64,000 bases of DNA from CADEFX01 sp963840425 (GCA_963840425.1 CAWIYZ010000011.1:62001-126000), one strand, 5' to 3'. Counted from the stretch's first letter, positions 33,055 to 42,800 are shown. The notes: a model not told the origin generated them from the sequence alone. A program made the numbers and translations.

Positions 33055-34054
33055 CGGGCGTCCTCCTCCATGACACGCCGTGGATCATTCCATGGCCAAT
33101 TAGCCTTGGCCTTGAAGCGCAGCGATGCGTATGCGGCGCCTGGATTTGCTGATCCAATAGTGCACAGAATGAGCGCAATATTTGGACTTGCCTAGCCCCA
33201 CATTGCCAGGCGGGTGGCGAATTTCCGTTACTTCCGGCCGGCCGGCGGTGGCGCCGTCGCCTGACCCGCCGTGTCAGGAACCAGCAGCGTGCCGCCGTCA
33301 TGGAGATTAGGCTCATGGTCACGGCTACCTCTAGGTGTTAGGTGGTACCGAAGAACAGGAACTGGCTCGTGGGCGGAAGCACCTGGCAGCCGTGCAGATG
33401 TTCCGTCGATGTGGGACGCTGAGGCTAGTCGTCGAGCTGGTGAAAACGAGGCCGCCCAACACCTGCCGCAGGGCTTGGACGTGCGGACGATCATCGACCG
33501 CGCGCAAGCCGGATAGGAGCTGCGGGAGGCTTCGACCGACTTGCACCCGAACAACATGTTGCCTGGCGATCTGGCAACGCCATGTCTGGATGTGGCACTT
33601 TTTCTCCGTAGTGCACAGCTCGCCCGCATTTCCGTTTTTGGGGGTAAACCAGACGTGCTGAACCAACGAGCACGACGGGAGAAGATGACCCGAAGCTGCC
33701 CTAGCCGCCAAGGCCGGCTATCCTCATGCCCTCCAGGTAGCGCTCCATGAGCTCCTGAGGCTGGGTAGGCACGGATTTTCCGTTTTCGTTTCCGCGCCTG
33801 AAACGGAACTAGCCACGCGGCAATGAGCGGTGGTGCGGCTGTCACAGGCCGGAACGCGCTGGATTTGGTGCGGGCCGGAGCGCCGCTAAAGCGGCGCGGG
33901 CCGGCGCGTTCCGTCCAAAGGACCCTTGACGGCCCGGGGGACACAGTCCCCAAGCGGGCGAACATCCGTTCGCCAGTAAAAAGTCAGCGAAGCTGCCGAT
34001 TTGCACTGCTCACGACGGCCGAACGCCGCATAGCGGCAGCCGCTTAGCTAAGCA
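33055..34054. other. 1-kb gene-poor region with a dispersed repeat and two strong hairpins
   Basis: No credible gene is seen on either strand. The region carries one copy of a repeat shared in inverted orientation with 48977-49083 (at 33581-33687). It also has two perfect stem-loops at 33880-33897 (GCGCCGC-taaa-GCGGCGC) and 33937-33951 (GGGGAC-aca-GTCCCC), about 100-170 bases beyond the stop of the transporter gene. These could end the transporter transcript although neither has a T run. Confidence 0.5.
33581..33687 (-). repeat. Dispersed repeat R1, copy 1 (inverted)
   Basis: About 107 bases that, reversed, match 48977-49083 with only a few differences. The core includes GGTTTACCCCCAAAAACGG and GAGCTGTGCACTACGGAG, identical in both. 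No open frame is shared with confidence. The copies lie 15.3 kb apart in opposite orientations. Confidence 0.85.
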
Positions 34055-35353
34055 TCATGCACGACGATTTTCGGTTGCCAACATTTGCACCCGCATCGGC
34101 TTCAGAACAACGAACGCCAAAATGGCCGCGACGATATTGTGCGCGGATGCCACCATAAATACGGCTGTCCAGCCCCCGGTTGCGGCGGTCAGCACGTTGC
34201 CCAGTGGGACGAGGAGCGCGGCCGTTCCCTTGGCTGTGTAGAGCATGCTGTAGTTCGTCGTCGCGAACTTCTTGCCATAGATGTCCGTGCAGGTTGCAGG
34301 AAACAGTGCAAATATCTGGCCCCAGGCGAAGTACACGAGCCCCGACAACAACACGAACATCGTGGGATCGCGGGCAAACCAGAACAGCGCAAAGATACCA
34401 ATGCCTTCCAAGAGAAAGGCGATGAGCATTGTGTTCTCTCGGCCAGCGCGGTCAGACAGCCAGCCGAAGAACGGCCGCGAGAGACCGTTGAGCACGAGCC
34501 CAATCGACAACGCAAAACCGAGCGCCGGCAAAACAAACCCCAGAATCGACACCGGCACGGTATCGATGCCGAAGTCCCGGGCGACCGGAGCGAGTTGCGC
34601 CGTCACCATCAGACCGCCGGTGCCGACCATGACAAACATCGCGTACATCAGCCAGAAGGGCACCGACTTCAGCACCTCGGCAGGGGCGTAGTCGCGCTGG
34701 CTTTGTCCTGCCCGTGAGGCAACGAGACCCACATGATCGGCGGCTTGCGGCGTGCGCAACATGAGCGCGGCAAGCACGATGACGATACCCTGGCCGAGGC
34801 CAAACCACAGAAAGGCCTGTTCGTAGCCGCTGGCCCGGATCAGGTTAGCAAGGGGTACAACGGTTAGGGCTGAGCCCGCGCCAAAGCCGGCGACGGTTAA
34901 CCCCGTGGCGAGGCCTCGTCGGTCAGGGAACCATTTCACGGCGTTGCCGGCGGTGGCGGCAAAGATCGGGGCCGCGCCGAGCCCGGCGATGACCGCCGCG
35001 ACATAGATGAGGCTCAGCGAGTCGGCGATCGAGTTGATCACCCAGGCTGCCGCGACCAGCACGCCACTCGCAAGGACCAAGACCCTCGGGCCGAACCGAT
35101 CGACCAAGTAGCCTGCGATTGGCGCGGTCCAGGTTTCCGTGACGATGAAGATGGTGAAGGCCACCTGGATGGCGGCTCTGCCCCAGTGGTGCTTTGCATC
35201 AATTGGATCGATGAACAGGGTCCAGCCGTATTGCAGGTTGGCGATCATCACCAGGCAGATGATGCCGAGACCGAGCTGACCCCAGCGAGTCCACTTGGAG
35301 GCTGCTGCACGAGCCCGCGAGCCGTCTGATGCTGCCGTGATCTCAGCCCCCAC
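34055..35353 (-). CDS. MFS transporter, oxalate/formate antiporter-like (OxlT family)
   Basis: A 432-residue protein with 12 predicted membrane helices. 'VMIANLQYGWTLFIDPIDAK' in the first helix is the OxlT signature, 'GYLVDRFGPRVLVLASG' the first MFS loop motif and 'GWLSDRAGRENTMLIAFLL' the matching loop in the second half; 'YFAWGQIFALFPATCTDIYG' is also typical of oxalate/formate antiporters. No oxalate-metabolism gene lies nearby, so the substrate may be another carboxylate. Confidence 0.9.
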   Translation of the reverse strand: MGAEITAASDGSRARAAASKWTRWGQLGLGIICLVMIANLQYGWTLFIDPIDAKHHWGRAAIQVAFTIFIVTETWTAPIAGYLVDRFGPRVLVLASGVLVAAAWVINSIADSLSLIYVAAVIAGLGAAPIFAATAGNAVKWFPDRRGLATGLTVAGFGAGSALTVVPLANLIRASGYEQAFLWFGLGQGIVIVLAALMLRTPQAADHVGLVASRAGQSQRDYAPAEVLKSVPFWLMYAMFVMVGTGGLMVTAQLAPVARDFGIDTVPVSILGFVLPALGFALSIGLVLNGLSRPFFGWLSDRAGRENTMLIAFLLEGIGIFALFWFARDPTMFVLLSGLVYFAWGQIFALFPATCTDIYGKKFATTNYSMLYTAKGTAALLVPLGNVLTAATGGWTAVFMVASAHNIVAAILAFVVLKPMRVQMLATENRRA

Positions 35354-35606
35354 CCATCACTGCCGACGCGAAAAGGCCGCGGCCAAGCCCCGAGCAGCGC
35401 GAACACACTTCGCCTTCGCACCTCATTGCACAGTATTTTCGACTAGGCTCACTGACAAGGAGCGCTGCCGCGTCGACACGACAAGGATATCAGCTCTCGG
35501 ATTGCGCAGGGCGCATTGCCGTGGTCATGAACAGCAGATCAACTTGGAACCCGACGGGTTACCGGCCGTTGTGCAAGAATCTCTTTGCTTCCGAAAGGAG
35601 CGTTCC

Positions 35607-35842
35607 ATGGCTCAATGTGATGTGTGCGGTAACGACTATGACAAGTCGTTCCGGGTCACCCAGGGCGACCGGACCATGACGTTCGACAGCTTCGAATGCG
35701 CCATCCACGCCATGGCCCCCCGATGCGCCCACTGCGAATGCCGCGTGGTCGGCCACGGGATCGAGGCCAAGGGCAAGATCTACTGCTGCGCCCATTGCGC
35801 TCGGCAGGAAGGCGTCCGGGGGTCAAGGACCGTGCTGCCTGA
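35607..35842 (+). pseudogene. Small cysteine-rich zinc-binding-type protein, 3' frameshift
   Basis: From the ATG at 35607 (AAGGAG nine bases upstream), the protein reads MAQCDVCGNDYDKSFRVTQG, 'TFDSFECAIHAMAPRCAHCE' and 'GKIYCCAHCARQEGV'. Eight or more cysteines and histidines in C-x2-C and C-x2-H pairs point to a metal-binding fold like small metallothionein- or TRASH-type proteins. Homologues usually end right after a 'G-V-K-D-R-A-A' tail; this tail is present one base out of frame and ends at TGA 35840-35842, so a G seems lost from the CCGGGGG run near 35820. Without that, the frame runs on into later genes. First of a three-gene set. Confidence 0.7.
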
Positions 35843-35850
35843 GGCTTCTC

Positions 35851-36006
35851 ATGATCCGCAAGCTCAAGTCCGGCCAGTACCGCCTGTACTCACGGAAGAT
35901 AAATCCGAAGACGGGAAAACGCCGCAACCTCGGGACGTTCCCGACGCGGGCGAAGGCAGAGAAGCACGAGCGCGCTGTCCAGTACTTCAAGCGCCACAGC
36001 GCCTGA
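35851..36006 (+). CDS. Very small basic protein (51 residues)
   Basis: A short gene beginning at ATG 35851: MIRKLKSGQYRLYSRKINPK then 'TGKRRNLGTFPTRAKAEKHE' and 'RAVQYFKRHSA'. The pattern G-x-Y-R-L-Y-S-R with a later 'NLGTF-x-T-x-A-x-A-x-x-H-E-R' resembles the small N-terminal DNA-binding domain of tyrosine integrases and AP2-like domains. Homologues of the same size are seen in many bacteria but have no function. It starts 8 bases after the restored stop of the cysteine-rich gene and 31 bases before the PPC gene, suggesting one operon. Confidence 0.75.
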   Translation: MIRKLKSGQYRLYSRKINPKTGKRRNLGTFPTRAKAEKHERAVQYFKRHSA

Positions 36007-36037
36007 CGTTCAGGACCCTGGCGCATGGAGACAGGGC

Positions 36038-36481
36038 ATGCAGAGCAAACTGCTTCATGAGTCTGACGGCAAGCGCACCTTCGCGGTCATCCTGCAGAAG
36101 GGCGACGAAGCGATGCGCTGCCTGCAGGACTTCGCCGTCAAGGAAGGCCTCGGCGCGTCGCAGGTGACTGCGATCGGCGCGTTGAGCAGCGCCAGGCTTG
36201 CGTTCTTCGACTGGGAGACGAAGCAATATCGGCCCATTCCCGTCGAGGAGCAGGTCGAAGTCGCGTCCCTCGTGGGCGATATCGCGGTGGGCCCGGACGG
36301 CAAGCCAAGCATACATGTGCATGCAGTGTTAGGGCGGCGCGATGGGACCGCTCTGGCCGGGCACCTGCAGGAAGGTCACGTCAGGCCCACCCTCGAGATC
36401 ATCATCACGGAATCTCCGGCGCATCTTTGTAAGGTGAAAGACCCGGAGAGCGGGCTGGCGCTGATCAGCGCACGCAAGTAG
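36038..36481 (+). CDS. PPC-domain (DUF296) protein
   Basis: A 147-residue protein with 'TFAVILQKGDEAMRCLQDFA', 'GASQVTAIGALSSARLAFFD' and 'GDIAVGPDGKPSIHVHAVLG' followed by 'GHLQEGHVRPTLEIIITES', which is the full PPC/DUF296 pattern including the conserved H-x-H and G-G/H residues that bind zinc in bacterial members. In plants the domain is joined to AT-hooks; bacterial ones stand alone and have no assigned activity. Third gene of the small set. Confidence 0.9.
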   Translation: MQSKLLHESDGKRTFAVILQKGDEAMRCLQDFAVKEGLGASQVTAIGALSSARLAFFDWETKQYRPIPVEEQVEVASLVGDIAVGPDGKPSIHVHAVLGRRDGTALAGHLQEGHVRPTLEIIITESPAHLCKVKDPESGLALISARK

Positions 36482-36665
36482 TCAAGCTCCTTCCGGCAGA
36501 TCAGCAGCATCCCAACCCGTGGTGTAAGCTAGCCTCGACGTTTTCGCGCGCCTGTAGGTCGCGTTCGAGGTGGGTCGCCGTGGCGAATTGAGCGGGGCAT
36601 CGCCGCCATGCTAGCCCGCGCGGGCCATCGGGACAATCACTGGGCACGCCATCGAGGGAAAACCC

Positions 36666-37720
36666 ATGCCGAAGCCATGGATGATCTATGGGGCGAACGG
36701 CTACACGGGCGAGCTGATCGCGCGGGAAGCAGTCAGCCGCGGCCTAAAGCCAATGCTGGCCGGGCGAACGGCGGCCAAGGTGGAGCCCTTGGCTGCGAGC
36801 CTTGGCTTGCAGGCGCGTGTCTTCGATCTCGGGGACGCGGAAGCGAGGTCAGAGCGTCGAGGGGATGGGGCTTGTCCTCCATTGTGCGGGACCGTTCTCG
36901 GCGACAGCCGCACCGATGATGGCGGCCTGCCTCTCCGCGCACGCCCACTACCTGGATATCACGGGCGAGATCAGCGTGTTCGAGCACGCCCGAACGCTGG
37001 ACGCGGCGGCGCGTGCTGCGGGCATCGTCATATGCCCAGGCGTCGGCTTCGACGTAATCCCCACCGACTGTGTCGCGGCGGCGCTGAAGGCTGCGCTCCC
37101 CGACGCGACACACCTGGCGCTGGGGTTTGATTCTCGCTCGGGCTTTTCTCCCGGAACGGCGAAGACCTCGGTGGAAGGCCTCGCGCAGGGCGGCAAGGTC
37201 CGCCAGGACGGGCGTATCGTCTCCGTGCCGCTCGCCTATAAGACCCGGCGCATCGATTTTGGCGACGGCGAGAAGCTCGCCATGACGATTCCCTGGGGCG
37301 ACGTCTCGACGGCCTACGCGACGACCGGCATTCCCAACATCGAGGTCTACATCCCCGGCTCGCCGGCGATGGTCGCACGGGCGCGGCGCGCCAATCGGCT
37401 CAGGTGGCTGCTCGGCATCGGGCTTGGTGCAGAATTTCATAAAGCGGCGCATCGAAAAGACGGTCAAAGGGCCCTCGGCGGCCAAGCGCGACGCGCAGCC
37501 CACATTCGTATGGGGCGAGGCTGCGAATGCGCGAGGCGACAAACGAACCGCCCGGATCAAGACGGCCAACGGGTACAGCCTGACAGTGAGCGGCGCGCTG
37601 GCGGTTGTGGAGCATTTGCTAGCTCACGACGTACCAGGCGGTGCCTATACGCCTGCCAAACTGATCGGGCCTGATCTCGTCACGCATCTGCCGGGCTCAG
37701 GGCCCATGCAAATTGCATGA
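36666..37720 (+). pseudogene. Saccharopine-dehydrogenase-like (trans-acting enoyl reductase) protein, two frameshifts
   Basis: Three successive frames give the pieces 'PWMIYGANGYTGELIAREAV' with 'LGLQARVFDLGDAEA' (36666 to about 36845), 'MGLVLHCAGPFSATAAPMMA', 'AHYLDITGEISVFEHARTLD' and 'IVICPGVGFDVIPTDCVAAA' (to about 37425), and 'FIKRRIEKTVKGPSAAKRDA' to 'GAYTPAKLIGPDLVTHLPGS' (to 37720). Joined, this is a complete NAD(P)-binding oxidoreductase of about 350 residues, with the G-A-x-G-x-T-G nucleotide motif. Each join needs a one-base correction. Confidence 0.82.
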
Positions 37721-38269
37721 GTTGACTGTGGCAAATGCTGGGGCGCGGCGTGGAAACCATAGGAAATGGAGAAGATCACAATGAATAAGGTTGTGGCCGG
37801 CCGGCGATTTGGGGGCTTTGGGACTAAGACCGCCAGAGATGAACGTGGTGGACGAGAGCGTCTTCCCCTTCCTCATCGCATCCGCGATGGCATTGTAGAG
37901 CGGTCGCGTGTTGTTGACGGCCTGAACGAAAAACCTCCGATCTCAACCAGAACAAGACCGCCCGACCGTCACCACCATCGACCTCTCGCCCAAGCAACCG
38001 TGACACCCTGGCCGTTTGGCGCTAGCGGTTGAATAACCACAGCGCCACACTCAGCAGCAGGCTGAGCAGGATGCCGGTCGCGAATCGGAAAATAGACGGC
38101 GCTGGCCTCGAACGCTTTGTGGTAGCTGAGACGCGTCGCCAAAGAAGAGCGGCGGCCGTGGATCGAGCCGCCGCATAGGTCTCCGAAAGGACTTTTATTG
38201 TGTGCTGAGGTAGATGATTCGGCCTCGCCGAGACAGGGCGGTTGCTTCTAGGGAGCGCTCAACATGCTC
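37721..38269. other. Gene-free region
   Basis: 549 bases after the oxidoreductase gene. Open frames here are short and lack recognisable text. A remnant-like start (ATGGAGAAGATCACAATGAA near 37766) does not continue into a recognisable protein. No repeat or strong hairpin was seen. Confidence 0.4.
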
Positions 38270-38470
38270 CTAACGCGACTTCAGCGCCCGGGCGCCGGCT
38301 GGCTCCGGCGTCTGTTTGGCCTTGAGCGAGAGTTTCGGCGTCTTGAGTTTGCAGACTTTGTTGCCTTGGATCCAAACCGCCTCATAGCCGTTCGAGCAAG
38401 CCGAGGCGGGCTGCACAAAAGCGCATAGCCCGGCTGCAGCAATCAGGGCGGCAAAGAAACTCGCTTTCAT
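38270..38470 (-). CDS. Small exported protein
   Basis: A 66-residue protein with a signal peptide ('SFFAALIAAAGLCAFVQPAS' then AC) and a short mature region 'CSNGYEAVWIQGNKVCKLKT' rich in lysine. Two cysteines probably pair. GAAAGGAAA precedes the ATG on the minus strand. It has the style of the small secreted proteins of Hyphomicrobiales. Function unknown. Confidence 0.7.
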   Translation of the reverse strand: MKASFFAALIAAAGLCAFVQPASACSNGYEAVWIQGNKVCKLKTPKLSLKAKQTPEPAGARALKSR

Positions 38471-38596
38471 GACGTTTCCTTTCGCTGGTTTAGAGGCGCG
38501 TCAAGCGCCCCATCCAGTCGTCGCCGCTGCTGCCCAATTGGTTCATTCGCCCTGGAACTCTCCCACAGCCTAGGCGTTGGGGTGCGGAGGCAGGCC

Positions 38597-38930
38597 ATGC
38601 GCCCATGCCAGACCCTAACTCTGATCTCGGTAGGCCTAGCGATTGCCAGCTGCTCTTCAGAACCTAGCTCGGGTGCATTGTTGGATCACTCAACGGTGGG
38701 GTTCGCTTCGAGCACCGTGCCCACGAACGCAACAACGGTAAGACCATGCTGATCGTCACCCCCATGCGTGGTGTAGCTCAGGATCAAACGATCATCACAA
38801 ACGAAGCCCGGACCTATGCCGAGGCTTTTGCCAACCGGACCTGCCCAAGGGGTACAACTTCTATGGAGACAGTCCTGTGGGCAGCAGCAGGAAGGGCGAG
38901 CACACCTATACGTTTCAGTGCACCCAATGA
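38597..38930 (+). pseudogene. Small lipoprotein with two frameshifts
   Basis: The ATG at 38597 (GGAGG upstream) opens a lipoprotein signal 'LTLISVGLAIASC' with Cys as the lipid site. The following text lies in a second frame ('GKTMLIVTPMRGVAQDQTII', 'TNEARTYAEAFANRTCP') and then a third ('KGYNFYGDSPVGSSRKGEHT' then YTFQCTQ) to TGA 38928-38930. Together these give about 110 residues with a paired cysteine in the C-terminal half. The frames meet near 38735 and 38848. Function unknown. Confidence 0.6.
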
Positions 38931-38961
38931 AAAAAGCCCGCATCTGATTAGGACAGCGGGC
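38931..38961 (-). terminator. Terminator-like stem with T run on the minus strand
   Basis: A GCCCGC/GCGGGC stem (38936-38941 and 38956-38961) with a 14-base loop is followed on the minus strand by six T. No minus-strand gene is known to the right. On the plus strand it immediately follows the lipoprotein stop, so it may instead serve that gene weakly. Confidence 0.4.
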
Positions 38962-39159
38962 CAGTCAAACTTCCTGAGGAGGTAGCGCCGGAGAACGACG
39001 CGAAAGCCGGCGCTAGCCCCAGAGACCAAACTCCGCGGCTAGCCGATTTATTCGAGGGCCTATCAAGATAGAGAGCCTCCGGCACCGCCCGTGGCTCGCC
39101 AGTGCTTGCATCGTGCTGCGCATCAAGGTTCGCGTTGCGCACCAGTCTCACCGCAAGCC

Positions 39160-39272
39160 GCCCCCTGTGCTGCACAGCACAGCCAGCGAGCATCAGAGAG
39201 CACATCATGCTCGTGCGATCAGGCGACGACATCCCCTAGTCGTTCGCGTCGCCCACAAGCTGGAGATCAGTC
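39160..39272 (+). promoter_or_regulatory. Conserved structured 5' leader, copy 1
   Basis: This segment is shared with 63825-63935 and lies just before a signal-peptide gene in both places. It holds a hairpin CTGTGCT-gcac-AGCACAG (39165-39182) and a second inverted pair GGCGACG (39222-39228) / CGTCGCC (39247-39253). In the other copy the top pair of hairpin 1 is C-G instead of T-A, so pairing is kept. A GGAG lies eight bases before the ATG. A regulatory RNA leader is a fair inference; the sequence itself shows only conservation and pairing. Confidence 0.55.
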
Positions 39273-39490
39273 ATGAGAACTCTGTTGTGCGCATCTGCGC
39301 TGGTTCTTGGTGTTCTAGCTGCGCCGGCCAACGCCAAATCGGTCTGGGATCAGATCTCGAAACGGCCCCGCGGTCGGGCGTGTTCGAAGATCTCAATCTG
39401 ACGGCTCCGAAGAGCGTCTTCGAGACCTTGAACGAAACGGCACCTCGGTCTGACGGTGTCTTCGGCGAGCTTGAGAAGAACGCCCCATAA
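39273..39490 (+). pseudogene. Small exported repeat peptide, frameshifted
   Basis: The signal peptide MRTLLCASALVLGVLAAPAN then AKSVWDQ begins at ATG 39273. One base later in frame, from about 39355, come 'ETAPRSGVFEDLNLTAPKS' and 'VFETLNETAPRSDGVFGELE' then KNAP, ending at TAA 39488-39490. The mature chain thus holds three imperfect units of the type T-A-P-(R/K)-S-(x)-V-F-E-x-L-N. Unshifted, the first frame would stop at 39401 after 42 residues. Members with the same signal and a repetitive tail are known to me only as hypothetical proteins. A second copy starts at 63936. Confidence 0.6.
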
Positions 39491-39844
39491 GGGTTGGCTG
39501 GCGCCGTCCAAATTGGATGGCGCCAAAAGCCTACGCTGTAGGCGCACGCTCTTGCCTCGAACAGCAGGCGCACGGCACGGCTGGCGGGTCCTCTTGGATG
39601 TGGCAGAACACCTTGGTGCCTGGTGCAAGGGCTGCTTGCCAGGCGAAGCTGCCTCAAGTGCTCATTTTTTTTTGGCGCCCCCCCCCGGAGTTGTCGCGGT
39701 CAACGAGCTAGGCCATGAACTCATAGATTGGCGGCTTTTAGGTCGCGTCGGATCTTTGGTCTGCTCATGCCCCATGATCGGACGTCAGCGCGGCCGATCG
39801 CAATGTCGCTGAATTGAGCTTTGCGGCCGGATTTGATGGCGCGG
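39491..39844. other. Gene-free region with adjacent homopolymer runs
   Basis: 354 bases without a credible gene. A run of nine T (39665-39673) is followed four bases later by a run of nine C (39678-39686), unusual in this window. It may be a terminator-like end, an assembly weak point or chance. Confidence 0.4.
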
Positions 39845-42800
39845 TTATTTCTCTCGAAGCCGATGAACTTGACCGCTTCGCTCCAGCAATTGCCCTGCGG
39901 CGTCCAGCATCTGTTGTTGGTGGAACGGCTTGGAGAGCACGGGGCCGGCGCGGAAGGCCTGAGGCAGGCTGTCTCTGCCGTATCCGGTGACGAACATGAA
40001 CGGAACGTTGCGCCTCGTTAGCGCGGCAGCAATCTCATCGACCGGTTGGCCGTGCAGATTGCCGTCGAGCAGAGCCGCATCTAGCTCTTGGCTTTCGATG
40101 ATATCCAGGGCCTGCTTGGACGAGCCCGTGGACGCGGCTACTTCGGCGCCCGCTTGCCGGAGGCCATCTGCCAAATCGAGAGCAACGAGCGGCTCATCTT
40201 CCACCACTAAGAAGCGCGCACCGGCGAGTTTGCCTGTGGTCTTCTCTGCCATTTGCACACGCTGACGACTAGGGCCGCTCGCGACCTGCGGTACGGATTG
40301 CCTGATACCATCAGCCCCTTTCAGTTGCGGCAGGGGCAATGTTATCACCCAGGAGATGCCTTCAATTTCCACCAGCATGCGCGCGCTGCCACCTTCGCCG
40401 GTGGCGCTCTGCTCGATCAGGGTCGTGCCGAAGCCGCGCCTCGTCGGCACGCTGACAGCGACGGCCCGCCACGCTCCTGCCATGCGCAGAGCGCAGCGTT
40501 CGACCCTCGACCGTCCAGCCAATTCTTACCCGGCCTGAGGGCGTCGAGAGCGCACCGTACTTCATGCGCATTCGTGCCGAGCTCGTGGAGCATAAGGGCC
40601 ATATGAAGCGTCATCTGCGCTTCCAAGCGAACCGGAGGTCCCCGGACCGTGACCCTGGTCTCGTCGATGGCCCATGCAGCAGCTGGTCGCGGATCAGCTC
40701 ACGCAAATCGGCGCCCTGCCAGGTCGTGGCGCTTAAGAGCGAGTGCACGCGCGCCAGCGACTGGATGCGACCGGCAAAGCTGTCCACGAACTCCGCCGGA
40801 TCCTTGCGTCCGGCGCAGCGTGTGCTGCACGATCGCCTGCACGCTGGCGAGCGTATTCTTGACGCGATGGTTGAGCTCGTCGACCAGAAGCTGCTGCGTC
40901 TGCTCGGCCTGCTTGCGCTCGGTGATGTCGATGACGGAGCCGATGTAGCCCAGGAACTCGCCAGTGCTCGTCAAAGCGCGGCGCGGCGGCATCGATGGCC
41001 CAGCGGTACTCTCCGTCGTGCCGGCGCAGACGATACTCGAGCCGGAAGGCCTCGCGTCTGGCATTGGCGCCGAGGAAGACTCTTGCCGGGCGGCCGACGA
41101 TCATCGGGATGCGTGGCATCGAGCCAGCCGAAGCCCGAGCGCCTGCTTCGGCCGTTTGGCCCGTGAACTCGTACCAGGATTTGCTCAGGAACGTGCAGGA
41201 GGCATCCGGCTTCCGTGACCCAGATCATGACCGGGCGCGTTGTCGGCCATGTGCCGGAAGCGCGCCTCGCTCTCGCGCAAGCTCGTCGGTGGCTTTGCCT
41301 GCGGAAGCGTGCCATCCTCACGTGCGATTCGACGCGCGCCAGCAGTTCGCGGGCGCTGAACGGCTTGATGAGGTAGTCGTCGGCGCCGGCCTGCATGCCT
41401 TCGACGCGGCTCTCCTCGCCGGCGCGCGCCGAGAGCAGGATGATCGGCAGCGTGCTCGTCTGCGGATCGGCGCGCAGCCGCGCCAGCAGCTGATGCCGTC
41501 GAGGCGCGGCATCATGATGTCGGAGAGCACGCAGATCGGGCCTGCCCGCGGCGATGGCCGCGAGCGCCGCTTCGCCGTCCGCGACCGCCTCGACCTCGTA
41601 GCGCGTGGCCAGCAGGCGGCGCACATAGTCGCGCATGTCGGCGTTGTCGTCGGCGAGGAGGATGCGCGGCACGTTCGCTCTGGACATTCGCCTGCGCGCG
41701 CTGGCGACGTCAACGATCCGTCGATGACCTGCTCGTCTGTCGGGCCCGCATCCGGGCAGCCAGCGCAGCGCCTCTTCGACGAAGGGCGTGGCGCCGAGCG
41801 CCGTGGAGGCTTGCGTACGCGTCGCGCCGATCTGAGTGGCAGCGGCAAATGGCTGCGCCCAGCGGAATCGTCACCCTGAACGTGCTGCCTTGGCCATGAT
41901 CGCTTTCGACCGACAACCGATCCGCCATGCAGCTTGACCAGCTCCTGCACCAGGGCCAGGCCGATGCCGGAGCCTTCGTGCGTGCGGCCGTGCGCGCCGG
42001 CGACGCGATGGAAGCGCTCGAACAGAGCTTCGGCAGCTCATCGGGCGGAATGCCGGTGCCCGTGTCGCGCACGGCGAGCTCGACTGCTGCGCCGACTCGC
42101 GCAGCCTGACCTCGATCTCGCCCTCGAAGGTGAACTTGAAGGCGTTGGAGATGAGATTGAGAACGATCTTCTCCCACATCTCGCGGTCGACGTAAGCCGG
42201 CTCGCGAGAGCGGCGGGCAATCGACCATGAGCTTCAGCCCGGCCTTCTCGATGGCGGACCGGAAGACGCTGGCGAGCTCCGCCGTGAAGCGCGGCCAGAT
42301 CGGTCGGCTCATACGCGGCCTGCACGCGGCCCGGCCTCGATGCGCGAGAAGTCGAGCAGCGTGTTGACCAGCTTGAGCAGCCGCAAGGCAGTTGCGGTGC
42401 GCGACCTCGAGCTGCTCGCGGTCCGCGGCAGGACGAGCTCTGGAGCTGGGCCAGCGCGTCCTCGAGCGGTCCGAGCATCAGCGTGAGCGGCGTGCGGAAC
42501 TCGTGGCTGACGTTGGAGAAGAACGCGGTCTTGGCGCGGTCGATCTCGGCCGAGCGCCTCGGCGCGCTTTCGCTCCTCCTCGTAGGCGCGCGCGTTGGCG
42601 ATCGCGGTCGCGATCTGAGCTGCCAGCAGCTCCAGGAAACTCGCGATAGCGGTCATCGAGCTTCAGCCGCGCGCTTACCCCGCCACCAGAAACCCGGCGA
42701 CCTGATGCGAGGTGCTCGAACGGATGGGCAGGACAGAGCCGCGCGTGCGGCGGGTCGGCCCACGGTCCTGGCGGGACTGCTGCAAAGCGTGGCTCGAGGT

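Noticed and set aside
33228..33965. 245-codon minus-strand frame in the gene-poor kilobase
   Set aside because: No start context, no recognisable domain, and it contains repeat R1; likely chance open frame.
37766..38032. 88-codon frame after the saccharopine-type gene
   Set aside because: Arginine/proline-rich with no family text or ribosome site.
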